This document shows, one piece after another, positions 14,630 to 22,969 of a stretch of 64,000 nucleotides of DNA; the stretch's first letter is position 1; the number at the start of each line of letters is the position of its first letter. Below the pieces are notes generated by a model. It was given only the letters and a program-made list of their open reading frames with translations, ran no database searches and was not told where the DNA came from. This DNA comes from Roseivirga thermotolerans (GTDB taxonomy: Bacteria > Bacteroidota > Bacteroidia > Cytophagales > Cyclobacteriaceae). The stretch spans positions 496,001 through 560,000 of the forward strand of contig NZ_BNAG01000004.1 in the NCBI RefSeq assembly GCF_014653175.1, written 5' to 3'. The position numbers and the translations under genes are program-made.

Positions 14630-15050
14630 CTAATCCCCCTGGCCCCCTTTTCAAAAAGGGGGAGGGTTTGTGCTAATTCTAACTGACTACTTCTAAAAAT
14701 ACATTGCTCTTAAGTGTCTATTCCTGATGCCACTTACTCTGACACCTCCTTTTCCCCCTTGGCGAAGGGGGTTAGGGGGATTGGCTTTGAAATAGTCTCA
14801 TTAAGCTCTAATCCCCCAAGCCCCCTTTTCAAAAAGGGGGAGGGTTTGTACTAAATTTTAACTGACTACTTCTAAAAATACATTGCTCTTAAGTGTCTAT
14901 TCATGATGCCGCTTACTCTCACACCTCCTTTTCCCCCTTGGCGAAGGGGGGTAGGGGGATTGGCTTTTGAAATAGTTCATTAGGATCTAATCCCCATGCC
15001 TCCCTTTTCAAAAAAGGGGGAGTGCTTGTGCTAGAATCGTGTATTTCATC
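14630..15050. repeat. Two ~179-bp repeats (subtype 2) plus one partial subtype-1 copy
   Basis: Copies begin at 14630 and 14808 and share an interior (TGACTACTTCTAAAAATACA, CTCTTAAGTGTCTATTC) different from the copies on the other side of the DUF559 gene. Their outer arms are the same: CTAATCCCC..CCCTTTTCAAAAAGGGGGAG at the start and CCCCCTTGGCGAAGGGGG at the end. A truncated copy at 14987-15050 returns to the subtype-1 interior (GTGCTAGAATCGTGTATTTC). Confidence 0.85.
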
Positions 15051-15113
15051 TATTTCGACTTTAGCAGTTCTAAACTTTTTTAAGTTCTGGCCTTTTACCA
15101 TTGCTTGATTAAC

Positions 15114-15190
15114 CGTCATTCCCGTGAAAACGGGAATCCCTATCTGGCCTTTAGGTTTTAATAGAGATTCCCGCCTGCGCGGGAATGACG
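15114..15190. repeat. CGTCATTCCCG...CGGGAATGACG palindromic element
   Basis: The two ends are a perfect 11-bp inverted repeat around 15114-15124 and 15180-15190. Inside, GTGAAAACGGGAATCCC and GATTCCCGCCTGCGCGGGAA form nested hairpins. It belongs to the same loose family as the elements at 4341 and 38251. Confidence 0.8.
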
Positions 15191-15348
15191 TTCTAGTAAA
15201 ATTCTTTCCCCTAAATCCCCTAAAGGGGACTTGGCCTTCGATGAAACTAGTCTTTATCCCTAACTTCTGCCATTACCAGCGGGCAGGCTTTAGGTTTAAG
15301 GTAAAAGCTGGACAAATCAACCCACCTCCAACAATATACACAAATACC

Positions 15349-15368
15349 ACCGTCCGTCAGCGGACGGT
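15349..15368. other. Perfect hairpin ACCGTCCG/CGGACGGT
   Basis: An 8-bp perfect stem (ACCGTCCG and CGGACGGT) with a 4-base loop lies 130 bp before the first permease gene. A second short palindrome (TTCGCTAGCGAA) follows directly. No T-run follows, so this is more likely a repeat remnant or protein site than a terminator. The surrounding 15191-15500 has no ORF that looks genuine. Confidence 0.5.
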
Positions 15369-15437
15369 AAAGTTCGCTAGCGAATAGTGTTGAATAGCTG
15401 AGGTGTATTTATTTACTGAAAATCAATTAGTTAAGTT

Positions 15438-15453
15438 TGGCATATTGCTTGGA
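15438..15453 (+). promoter_or_regulatory. Candidate sigma-54 (-24/-12) promoter
   Basis: TGGCATATTGCTTGGA fits TGGCAC-N5-TTGCA with correct GG-to-GC spacing; the -24 half has one change (C to T) and the -12 half reads TTGGA rather than TTGCA. It sits 48 bp before the first permease start codon. The nearby NtrC-type activator strengthens the case. A single match of this quality could still be chance. Confidence 0.4.
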
Positions 15454-15500
15454 AAGAAGTTGACGGGTATGAGCCCAACGGTCAAAATACTTCAACAATT

Positions 15501-17864
15501 ATGTTTAAAAACTACCTCAAGACGGCCAGCCGCTATCTTCTCAAAAACAAAGGTTATACCTTCATCAATGTATTTGGCTTGTCCATTGGGCTTGCTGCCT
15601 TTATTCTGCTAAGCTTGTTCGTAAAGGTTGAGTTTAGCTACGATGAACACTTGAGTCAAAAAGATCGAATCTTTCAGGTGTATGTAAAAGACACTACCAA
15701 TAACATCCCCGCTTTTGAAATGCAGACCATGGGGCCTATGGGTCCTCTTATGGTAGAGCAGGTTCCGGAAATTATGGCTAGTACTCGTTTTGGCACCATG
15801 CAAAAGAAGGTGCTTAAAATGAACAACCAACGATTTCTGGTTGATGGGGTTCGGTATACAGACCCCGAAACACTTGACTTTTTCGATGTTCAACCTGCCT
15901 TGGGCTCTTCTAATCTAAAGCTTGGGAAGAGCGACATACTTCTCTCGGAAAGTGAGGCTCTGAAGGTCTATGGCTCTGTTCAGGCTGCTATTGGAGAAAC
16001 TATCGAAATTGTTGAGTTAGGCTCTTTTCAGATAAGTGGTGTTTTCCGGGATCTACCCGATAATACTCATGTGGATTTCGATTACCTCATTTCATTTGAG
16101 AATGCCAATGATGCTTTCTTTTCAGGGGTCAATTTTGCCATGAAGAAAACAGTCTTTGACTGGGGGGTGGTTTCGGCATTTCCTCTCTATGTAAAGCTAA
16201 GCGAAGCAAACCTTGATTTGACGGCTATAGAGGCTAAAATGAATACAGCCCTGGAACCGCACTTAAGTAACCGGGTCACTAAGTTACTTCCCGTAGATGA
16301 AATCTATTTTTCCGATTTGAGCCATGGTTATTTTGGAAGAAATGGCGAAAAAGATAAGGCCCAGCTTTATTTGATTATAGCCCTGGTTATTCTAGGTGTG
16401 GCCATTATCAACTATATGAATTTAGCCACAGCTCGGTATTCCAAAAGGTCGCGCGAAGTTGGCATCCGGAAAACGGTTGGAGGCCATAAAACTCAATTGG
16501 CAAGGCAGTTTTTAACCGAGTCGTTCATTATCACATTCATCGGTTTGGTCTTTGCCATTTGTTTGGTAGAGCTCTGTTCACCCGTACTTAGCAATTTTGT
16601 TGGGAAGTCTGTGGGTGTTGACTACGGTGCACTGGAAAGCTACGTGATCCTGTCTTCCATTGTGGTGGGGGTAAGCTTCTTAGCCGGTATATATCCTGCT
16701 TCATTTTTGTCCAGATTTAGTGCTATTGAAGTGCTTTCAGGAAGGGCGACAAGTGGCAAGAAAGGCGCGAAGTTCAGAGCTGCTCTGGTTGGTTTTCAGG
16801 TATTTATCTGTTTAGGTCTTATTTCTGTGACTATGATTGTTCTGCAGCAGTTCAACCACATGTCTAACCTGGATCTTGGTTTTGACCATGATCAAATAGT
16901 GGGCGTTTCTTTGGCCGATAAGGGTGTTGCCGAGAATTACGAAACGTTCAAAAATGAACTCAGCAGAAATGCATCGATCGAATCGGTCACCGGAGCGTCT
17001 TTTTCGGTTTTCGATGGTAGTGCAAGTTTATACATGGAACCGGAGGGACTGGAAGAACCCGTGCCCATCACCTTTATGAATGTTGAAACAAGTTTTGTAG
17101 AGCGATTGGGCCTTACTATTAAAGAAGGGGATGATTTTTCTTCTGAAGGAGAGCTGAATCGGAAAGGCATTATCATTAATGAGACCGCACAGGAAGAGTT
17201 TGGATGGGATACGCCAATTGGTAAAACCATTGGTGGCTATAAAGTGATAGGACAAGTGGAAGACTTCATTTATGGCTCGGCCAGGGAAACCATTAAACCC
17301 TTAATGATTGTGCCTTCTAAAAGTGGCTTTACCTATGCTTATGTGAAGATTTCTGGTGGAAATGTGAGGGCGGCTATGAATCATCTGCAAGCCACCTTTG
17401 AAAGCATGGCTAGTGACTATCCTTTTGATTATAACTTTCTGGACGATGTTTTTGCAAAGAAGTACGAGCAGGAGGAGAAGCTTTCCAGAGTGTTTTCAAC
17501 CTTCACCATACTGGCCATAATTGTTGCCGGGCTGGGAATTTTGGGACTGTCTATTTTCATTGCCGAATCGCGCATCAAAGAAGTGGGCATCAGGAAAATA
17601 CTTGGAGCCAACATCGGCCAGCTCATTTGGCTATTGAACAGTGGCATTACCAAACTAATTCTCCTTGTAGCCTTAATCACTCTGCCTTTGGTTTATCATT
17701 TTATGTCTGAATGGCTCGATGGTTTTGTCTACAATATTTCCATTAGTGTATTTACTATGCTCACTCCGCTAATCGCTTTGATTGCAGTGGTGTGGACTAT
17801 ACTCATATTTCAGTCACTAAAATCGGCAAACGCAAACCCGGTAAACGCACTGAGAACGGAATAA
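15501..17864 (+). CDS. FtsX/MacB-like ABC permease 1 of 7
   Basis: The 787-residue inner-membrane permease follows the Bacteroidota MacB-duplicate plan. It has TM1 at about 19-41, a MacB periplasmic core domain, an FtsX domain with three segments and a cytoplasmic coupling motif (REVGIRKTVGG, residue 318), then TM5, a second periplasmic domain, and a final FtsX domain with KEVGIRKILGA (residue 693). Such proteins need an MacB/LolD-type ATPase for lipoprotein export, peptide export or envelope mechanotransmission, and none is encoded nearby. It is the most divergent in the array at its first coupling motif (VGG instead of LGA). A sigma-54-like site precedes it. The start at MFKNYLKTA matches its paralogues. 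Confidence 0.92.
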   Translation: MFKNYLKTASRYLLKNKGYTFINVFGLSIGLAAFILLSLFVKVEFSYDEHLSQKDRIFQVYVKDTTNNIPAFEMQTMGPMGPLMVEQVPEIMASTRFGTMQKKVLKMNNQRFLVDGVRYTDPETLDFFDVQPALGSSNLKLGKSDILLSESEALKVYGSVQAAIGETIEIVELGSFQISGVFRDLPDNTHVDFDYLISFENANDAFFSGVNFAMKKTVFDWGVVSAFPLYVKLSEANLDLTAIEAKMNTALEPHLSNRVTKLLPVDEIYFSDLSHGYFGRNGEKDKAQLYLIIALVILGVAIINYMNLATARYSKRSREVGIRKTVGGHKTQLARQFLTESFIITFIGLVFAICLVELCSPVLSNFVGKSVGVDYGALESYVILSSIVVGVSFLAGIYPASFLSRFSAIEVLSGRATSGKKGAKFRAALVGFQVFICLGLISVTMIVLQQFNHMSNLDLGFDHDQIVGVSLADKGVAENYETFKNELSRNASIESVTGASFSVFDGSASLYMEPEGLEEPVPITFMNVETSFVERLGLTIKEGDDFSSEGELNRKGIIINETAQEEFGWDTPIGKTIGGYKVIGQVEDFIYGSARETIKPLMIVPSKSGFTYAYVKISGGNVRAAMNHLQATFESMASDYPFDYNFLDDVFAKKYEQEEKLSRVFSTFTILAIIVAGLGILGLSIFIAESRIKEVGIRKILGANIGQLIWLLNSGITKLILLVALITLPLVYHFMSEWLDGFVYNISISVFTMLTPLIALIAVVWTILIFQSLKSANANPVNALRTE

Positions 17865-17943
17865 AAGGGTCGGTTCAAAGTGCTAAGTTCCAAGTTCAAT
17901 GCGGCTTGACTTAAGCTTTGAACATTAAAAATAAAACTGAAAA

Positions 17944-20334
17944 ATGCTCAAAAACTATATCAACATAGCACTTAGGTCGCTCAAAAGGCAAAAGAGCTAC
18001 TCCATCATCAACATTGCAGGACTCTCTGTAGGCGTAATGGCCTGTATTATCATTATGCTTTATGTGAAGGCCGAAGCTTCTTATGAACGCTTCTATCCTG
18101 AATCTGAGAAAATATACAGGCTGAGCAGCGTGTTTACTACCAACGGAAACAGAGAAGATTTGGCGGTTACTCCGGCCAGAATTACAGCTATTTCAGACCA
18201 AAATTTTCCTGAAATCGAAGAAATCACTTTCGTTTATGATTGGTCAATTGGCCGTGAGCTGTTAGTGGAACATGGTGAAAATCGGTTCATTGAGTCGGAG
18301 GTATACTTTGCCGATACCAGTTATTTCAAAGTGTTTCAACATAAGTTTTTAGAGGGCAATGCGGCTACCGCTCTAGACGATCCTAATGCTTTGGTAATGA
18401 CAGAGTCTACCGCCTTGAAGTATTTTGGCCGAACAACCGATGTGGTTGGCACCACTCTAAAAATCAATAATCAAGACGCTATGATCACAGGGGTTATCCA
18501 GGATTTTCAAGGCAATACCTCACTGCATTTCGACCTGGTCATGTCTATGTCTACCGTGGGCGAACCGCCCTCTAACCGATGGTTTCCCATGAACTACTTC
18601 ACCTATGTGAAAGTAGCTGATGAAAGTGCAGCACAAGCCTATTTGAATAAATTGAATACATATATCGATGATGAAGTAGGGGAGTCATTCAGGGCGGCAG
18701 GTATTGAAATGGCCTTTGACATTCAGCCCATTACAGAAATGCACTTTGATACTGCCAAAGGGAGCGACTACCCGGAAAAAATTTCTAGAAACCTACTGTA
18801 CTCATTGGTGGCTATAGCCTTGTTCATTTTGCTGATCGCCTGTATCAACTATATCAATCTTAGCACTGCTAAATCGGAAAAAAGGGCCAAAGAAGTAGGG
18901 GTAAGAAAAGTTTTGGGTGCCTATAGAGCACAACTTATTTGGCAGTTTTATGGCGAAACCTTTCTGATTACCCTTTTTGCTGTGATTATTGGTGTGGTAA
19001 TGGCCGAGTTACTCTTGCCTTTTTTCAACACCATGGCGGGCACCAGTCTGAGTATTGATTTACTAGGCGATAATTACTTCATCCCAAGTCTTTTGGCCAT
19101 TGTTCTGTTGGTTAGCCTTATTTCAGGAAGTTACCCGGCCAGTTTTCTCTCTTCGTTTCAGCCTTCCAAAGTATTGAAAAGCACTTTCAGCCAGAAAGGG
19201 GGCAATACCTTTAGAAGGGTGCTGGTCACTATTCAGTTTTGCGTCAGTGTGTTTCTCATTACCGGAACGTTGATTATCTACAATCAACTTCAATTTGTTC
19301 AGAGCAAAGAGATAGGCTACGACCAGAGTCAGTTGGTTTACATGCAGCTTTCCGATACTCCTGCGCGCAATGCCTACAATTCGCTTAAAAATGGTTTTAA
19401 AGCCATTACAGGAGTAGAAAATGTATCGGGCTCTAATAACCTTATTACCAATGTGGTTTCCGGATGGGGTGCTGTACTGGAAGGCAGACCAGCCGATTTT
19501 CAGGTTTCCTTTAGAGGCATGAATGGTGACCTTGACTTTTTAGAAACTTTTGGTCTAAAGCTTTTGAGTGGTGAATCATTTCAGTCCAGGTCTGATTGGG
19601 ATTCTACCGTATACTACCTAGTCAATAAAACGGGTATAGATGCCCTGGGACTGACTCCGGAAAATGCCATAGGTAAGAAGTTTGGACTTGATGAAAGTAT
19701 GATGGGCACCATAGTAGGGGTGGTCGAAGATTTTCACCTGGCCAGCTTACATCAGAAAATAGAGCCACTAGCTGTTTTTACCGGGCCTCAACGATTTAAG
19801 AGCCTTATGTATGCCCGTGTAAACATGGAGCGTATAGAGCAGGTAAAAGCAGAAATGGCCGAGGTTTGGTCTGAGCTTGTACCACACCGCCCCTTCGACC
19901 TGAAGTTTGTAGATGATTCTGTGCGATCACTGTATGAGAAGGATAAACAGCTGGGGGAAATAGTATTGTCCTTTACTTCTCTAGCCATTGTAATAGGCTG
20001 TTTGGGGCTGTTTGGGCTGGCTTCATATCTGGCTGAAAAGCGCACTAAAGAAATTGGTATAAGAAAAGTATTGGGAGCAGATGTGAGCAAGATTGTTATG
20101 CTTCTTTCACAGGAATACCTAAAGATAGTACTGATCGCCAATGTTATAGGCTGGCCTTTGGCTTACTATTTCATGGATAAATGGCTGAATGGATTTGCCT
20201 ATAGAATTGATATTGGCTGGTATTTCTTTGCCATTTCAGGTCTGGCAACCGTTATGGTGGCTTTAATTACTGTGTCCTACCAGTCTATTAAAGCGGCTAT
20301 TTCCAATCCTATTAAGGCTTTGAGGTATGAGTAG
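17944..20334 (+). CDS. FtsX/MacB-like ABC permease 2 of 7
   Basis: This 796-residue paralogue begins MLKNYINIALRSLKRQKSYS, with TM1 at about 19-40. The coupling motifs KEVGVRKVLGA (K316) and KEIGIRKVLGA (K702) are intact in both FtsX domains, and both periplasmic domains are present. The C-terminus IKALRYE is the usual ending ([NP]xxLRxE). It lies 79 bp after permease 1, and the gap contains a degenerate GTTCAAAG..AAGTTCCAAGTTC repeat. Both coupling helices are of consensus quality, so it should be competent to dock with an ATPase. Substrate unknown. Confidence 0.92.
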   Translation: MLKNYINIALRSLKRQKSYSIINIAGLSVGVMACIIIMLYVKAEASYERFYPESEKIYRLSSVFTTNGNREDLAVTPARITAISDQNFPEIEEITFVYDWSIGRELLVEHGENRFIESEVYFADTSYFKVFQHKFLEGNAATALDDPNALVMTESTALKYFGRTTDVVGTTLKINNQDAMITGVIQDFQGNTSLHFDLVMSMSTVGEPPSNRWFPMNYFTYVKVADESAAQAYLNKLNTYIDDEVGESFRAAGIEMAFDIQPITEMHFDTAKGSDYPEKISRNLLYSLVAIALFILLIACINYINLSTAKSEKRAKEVGVRKVLGAYRAQLIWQFYGETFLITLFAVIIGVVMAELLLPFFNTMAGTSLSIDLLGDNYFIPSLLAIVLLVSLISGSYPASFLSSFQPSKVLKSTFSQKGGNTFRRVLVTIQFCVSVFLITGTLIIYNQLQFVQSKEIGYDQSQLVYMQLSDTPARNAYNSLKNGFKAITGVENVSGSNNLITNVVSGWGAVLEGRPADFQVSFRGMNGDLDFLETFGLKLLSGESFQSRSDWDSTVYYLVNKTGIDALGLTPENAIGKKFGLDESMMGTIVGVVEDFHLASLHQKIEPLAVFTGPQRFKSLMYARVNMERIEQVKAEMAEVWSELVPHRPFDLKFVDDSVRSLYEKDKQLGEIVLSFTSLAIVIGCLGLFGLASYLAEKRTKEIGIRKVLGADVSKIVMLLSQEYLKIVLIANVIGWPLAYYFMDKWLNGFAYRIDIGWYFFAISGLATVMVALITVSYQSIKAAISNPIKALRYE

Positions 20335-20520
20335 TTTGGTTTATGGTTTCAAGTTCATAGTTCATAGTTTGAGCCTGAAATTGGCTTGATCACAGGAGCA
20401 TAGAGCTGATGTGGTGCTGCCCCTTTAGGGGTTCGAAGTTGAAGCAGCATGGAACATAAAACACTTCATGCATTCAAGAGCAAACGGAAAATGTATCAAT
20501 GAAGACTAACAACAGAGGTA

Positions 20521-22887
20521 ATGAATAAACTTACACAATTCCTTAAAAGTGGCATCAAGTCGTTGAAAAGAGAGCGGTACTATGCACTGCTCAACATTCT
20601 TGGGCTTGGTTTAGGTATTTTCTGTTTTCTGCTCACTTCGCTTTATGTAAAAGATGAGTTGACCCACGATAAGTGGCATAAGAATGCAGAGAATATCTAT
20701 AAGCCGCAAAGAACTCTCGAAACCCCAACCGGTTCTATGACTCTGCAGCCTGCTTTTCCCTTGGGAGAGGCTTTGGTTAAAGAAAGTCCAGGCGTTAAGG
20801 AGGCTGTTAACATAAGCTATTCACAGATTGCAAAGTATACTGTAAAGGGAGAGGAGTTTGATACAAAACTGCTACATAACACCACCGGCTCTTTGTTCAA
20901 AATATTTGATTTTGATTTAGCGATTGGCGATCCTCAAAAAGCACTTTCTGTGCCCGATGGAGTCGTTATTTCTCATGAATTAGCTGAAAGGCATTTTAGA
21001 AATGAAAACCCAATGGGTGAAATCATCGAAATTGAGAATCATGGAAATTACCGTGTCACTGGAGTACTTAAGCCAATACCGGGAAACTCACATCTTCAGT
21101 TTGACCTCCTTATTCCAATCGATTTTACTAAGGGTCATTATGTGAATATCGAAGGTAATTGGCGCTTTGGTATGGGGGTGCAATATTTATTGGTTGAAGA
21201 AGGGTATGACCTGGAAAAACTCGAGGAAGATGCCAGTGAAATTATGAGAAAAAATACTGGGGATGATGTGGCATTAACTTTTTCGTTTGGCAAATTCAGT
21301 GAGCTTTATCTATCTGGGGAAACCTCCAGACCAATAGGAGGAATGTTTGGTGGTCAGGAAAAATACATCGTAATCTTCAGTGTGGTTGGAACCCTTATGT
21401 TGTTGGTAGCTTCATTCAATTACATCAACCTCACAACTTCCAGGTCGTTTGCCAGGGCCAAGGATTTTGCCATCAGAAAGGTTGTTGGTGCTTCCAGAAG
21501 CAGATTGGTTGCCAATCAATTAGGAGAAACTTTTTTCGTTGCACTATTGGCTCTCACAGTGGCAATTATAGGCATTGAACTCGTTTTGCCCGGATTTAAT
21601 GAGCTAATTGATAAAAGACTTTCATTAGATATTGTTTCAGACCCTTCGGCTTTAGCACTTCTCATTGGGGTTCTTCTTCTAGTAGTTGTCATTTCTGGCT
21701 TATACCCAGCACTGATAGGTAGTCGGTTTCATCTTTCCAGAATTCTTAAGGGTAACCTCCCTAATTCAAAGGGATCGATAGTGAGAAAAGCCTTGATTGT
21801 TATTCAATTTACCATTTGCACTGGAGTATTGGCGAGCGCACTAATCATTCGTTTTCAGGCCCATCACATGATCAATATGGATTTAGGGTATAATTCTCAA
21901 AACATTCTCAGTATTGAAATGAGGACAGGTGGGATGTATAATAACCGAGAGGTATTTCGAAATGAGCTAGCCAGATCTACAGCAATTGAAATGGTTTCTG
22001 CAGGACCAATTCCCAAGACTAGCAGCGTAATGATTATAGAGCTTGGCGAAGGAGAAAACAGAAGAAACGAAATTTTTACAATTGGGAATGCGGAAAAGAA
22101 CTTTCTAGAAATAGCAGGACTTGAGCTGTTGGCTGGTGATACCTTTTCATCCCTTCCGGAAGCTAGTTTGAATAATGGTGTGATAATTAATAAAACTGCA
22201 GTAGAGGCTCTCGGATTCTCCCCGAAAGGAGCCATTGGAGAGAAAATTAAAGGTACAGATTTAAGGATTGTGGGAGTGGTTAAAGACTTTCACATCAGTG
22301 CTACCAAGTCTAAAATAAAGCCATTGATGATAAGTTATAAGCCTGATCAGGTATTTAATACTTTGCTGAGGTATAAGGCTGGAAATCAAGACGAGGTTAT
22401 CGCCTATGCAGAATCTGTTTGGAAGGATTTAGGAGCGAGTGAACCAATGGGTTATGATATCATAGAAAACTACTTTGATGATGCTTTCAAAAGTGAAGAA
22501 GCTCTGATTTCTATTTTCAATGGATTGACCATTATGCTGATTACTGTTGCCGGACTCGGGCTTTTTGCTCTGGCGGTCTTCGAGAGTCAGATTCGGGAGA
22601 AAGAGCTGTGTATCCGCAAGGTGCTGGGAGCCGGCTTATGGGATTTGTTAAAGAACCTAAATCTACGCTTTGTATTGCTTATTGCATTGGCCATGGTTAT
22701 TGCCGTTCCGGTAACGCAATATCTGATTAAAGGCTGGCTCGAGGGCTTCCCATATCGCATTAATTCAACCAATCTTTACTTTGTTCTATCCTCTGGTGTT
22801 GTACTGCTGTTGGCTATAGCCATGCTTACCCTTCAGGGAGTGAATAGTGTGAGAAAAAACCCGGCTGAAGTACTTAGAAATGAATAA
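20521..22887 (+). CDS. FtsX/MacB-like ABC permease 3 of 7
   Basis: The 788-residue paralogue begins MNKLTQFLKSGIKSLKRERY. The first coupling motif is altered (KDFAIRKVVGA, K314) and the second is KELCIRKVLGA (K694), so the usual EVG/EIG acidic-hydrophobic-glycine triplet is lost in both halves. It also differs in gene spacing: the gap before it is 186 bp, the longest in the array, and holds a small GC hairpin (CCCCTTTAGGGG). This suggests that it may be read from its own promoter and may use a different partner ATPase from its neighbours. Confidence 0.91.
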   Translation: MNKLTQFLKSGIKSLKRERYYALLNILGLGLGIFCFLLTSLYVKDELTHDKWHKNAENIYKPQRTLETPTGSMTLQPAFPLGEALVKESPGVKEAVNISYSQIAKYTVKGEEFDTKLLHNTTGSLFKIFDFDLAIGDPQKALSVPDGVVISHELAERHFRNENPMGEIIEIENHGNYRVTGVLKPIPGNSHLQFDLLIPIDFTKGHYVNIEGNWRFGMGVQYLLVEEGYDLEKLEEDASEIMRKNTGDDVALTFSFGKFSELYLSGETSRPIGGMFGGQEKYIVIFSVVGTLMLLVASFNYINLTTSRSFARAKDFAIRKVVGASRSRLVANQLGETFFVALLALTVAIIGIELVLPGFNELIDKRLSLDIVSDPSALALLIGVLLLVVVISGLYPALIGSRFHLSRILKGNLPNSKGSIVRKALIVIQFTICTGVLASALIIRFQAHHMINMDLGYNSQNILSIEMRTGGMYNNREVFRNELARSTAIEMVSAGPIPKTSSVMIIELGEGENRRNEIFTIGNAEKNFLEIAGLELLAGDTFSSLPEASLNNGVIINKTAVEALGFSPKGAIGEKIKGTDLRIVGVVKDFHISATKSKIKPLMISYKPDQVFNTLLRYKAGNQDEVIAYAESVWKDLGASEPMGYDIIENYFDDAFKSEEALISIFNGLTIMLITVAGLGLFALAVFESQIREKELCIRKVLGAGLWDLLKNLNLRFVLLIALAMVIAVPVTQYLIKGWLEGFPYRINSTNLYFVLSSGVVLLLAIAMLTLQGVNSVRKNPAEVLRNE

Positions 22888-22969
22888 AAACCAGTTCAAA
22901 GTTCCATGTTTTAAGTTCCAAGTTGGGGCATCTAACCATGAGCTATGAACCTTAAACAATGAACGAGTT
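22888..22969. repeat. Intergenic AGTTCAAAGTTCCATG / ATGAACCTTAAACAATGAAC repeat
   Basis: This 82-bp spacer between permeases 3 and 4 contains the left part AGTTCAAAGTTCCATGTTTT and the right part CTATGAACC..AAACAATGAAC, which are partial inverted complements. Near-relatives occur in the later spacers at 25385, 27851 and 30316 and, more worn, in the two earlier spacers. Confidence 0.7.

Noticed and set aside
15124-15612. Plus-strand ORFs at 15124 and 15403
   Set aside because: The first is the translation of a palindromic repeat (RLRGND-like peptide is a known artefact) and the second overlaps the permease start in another frame.
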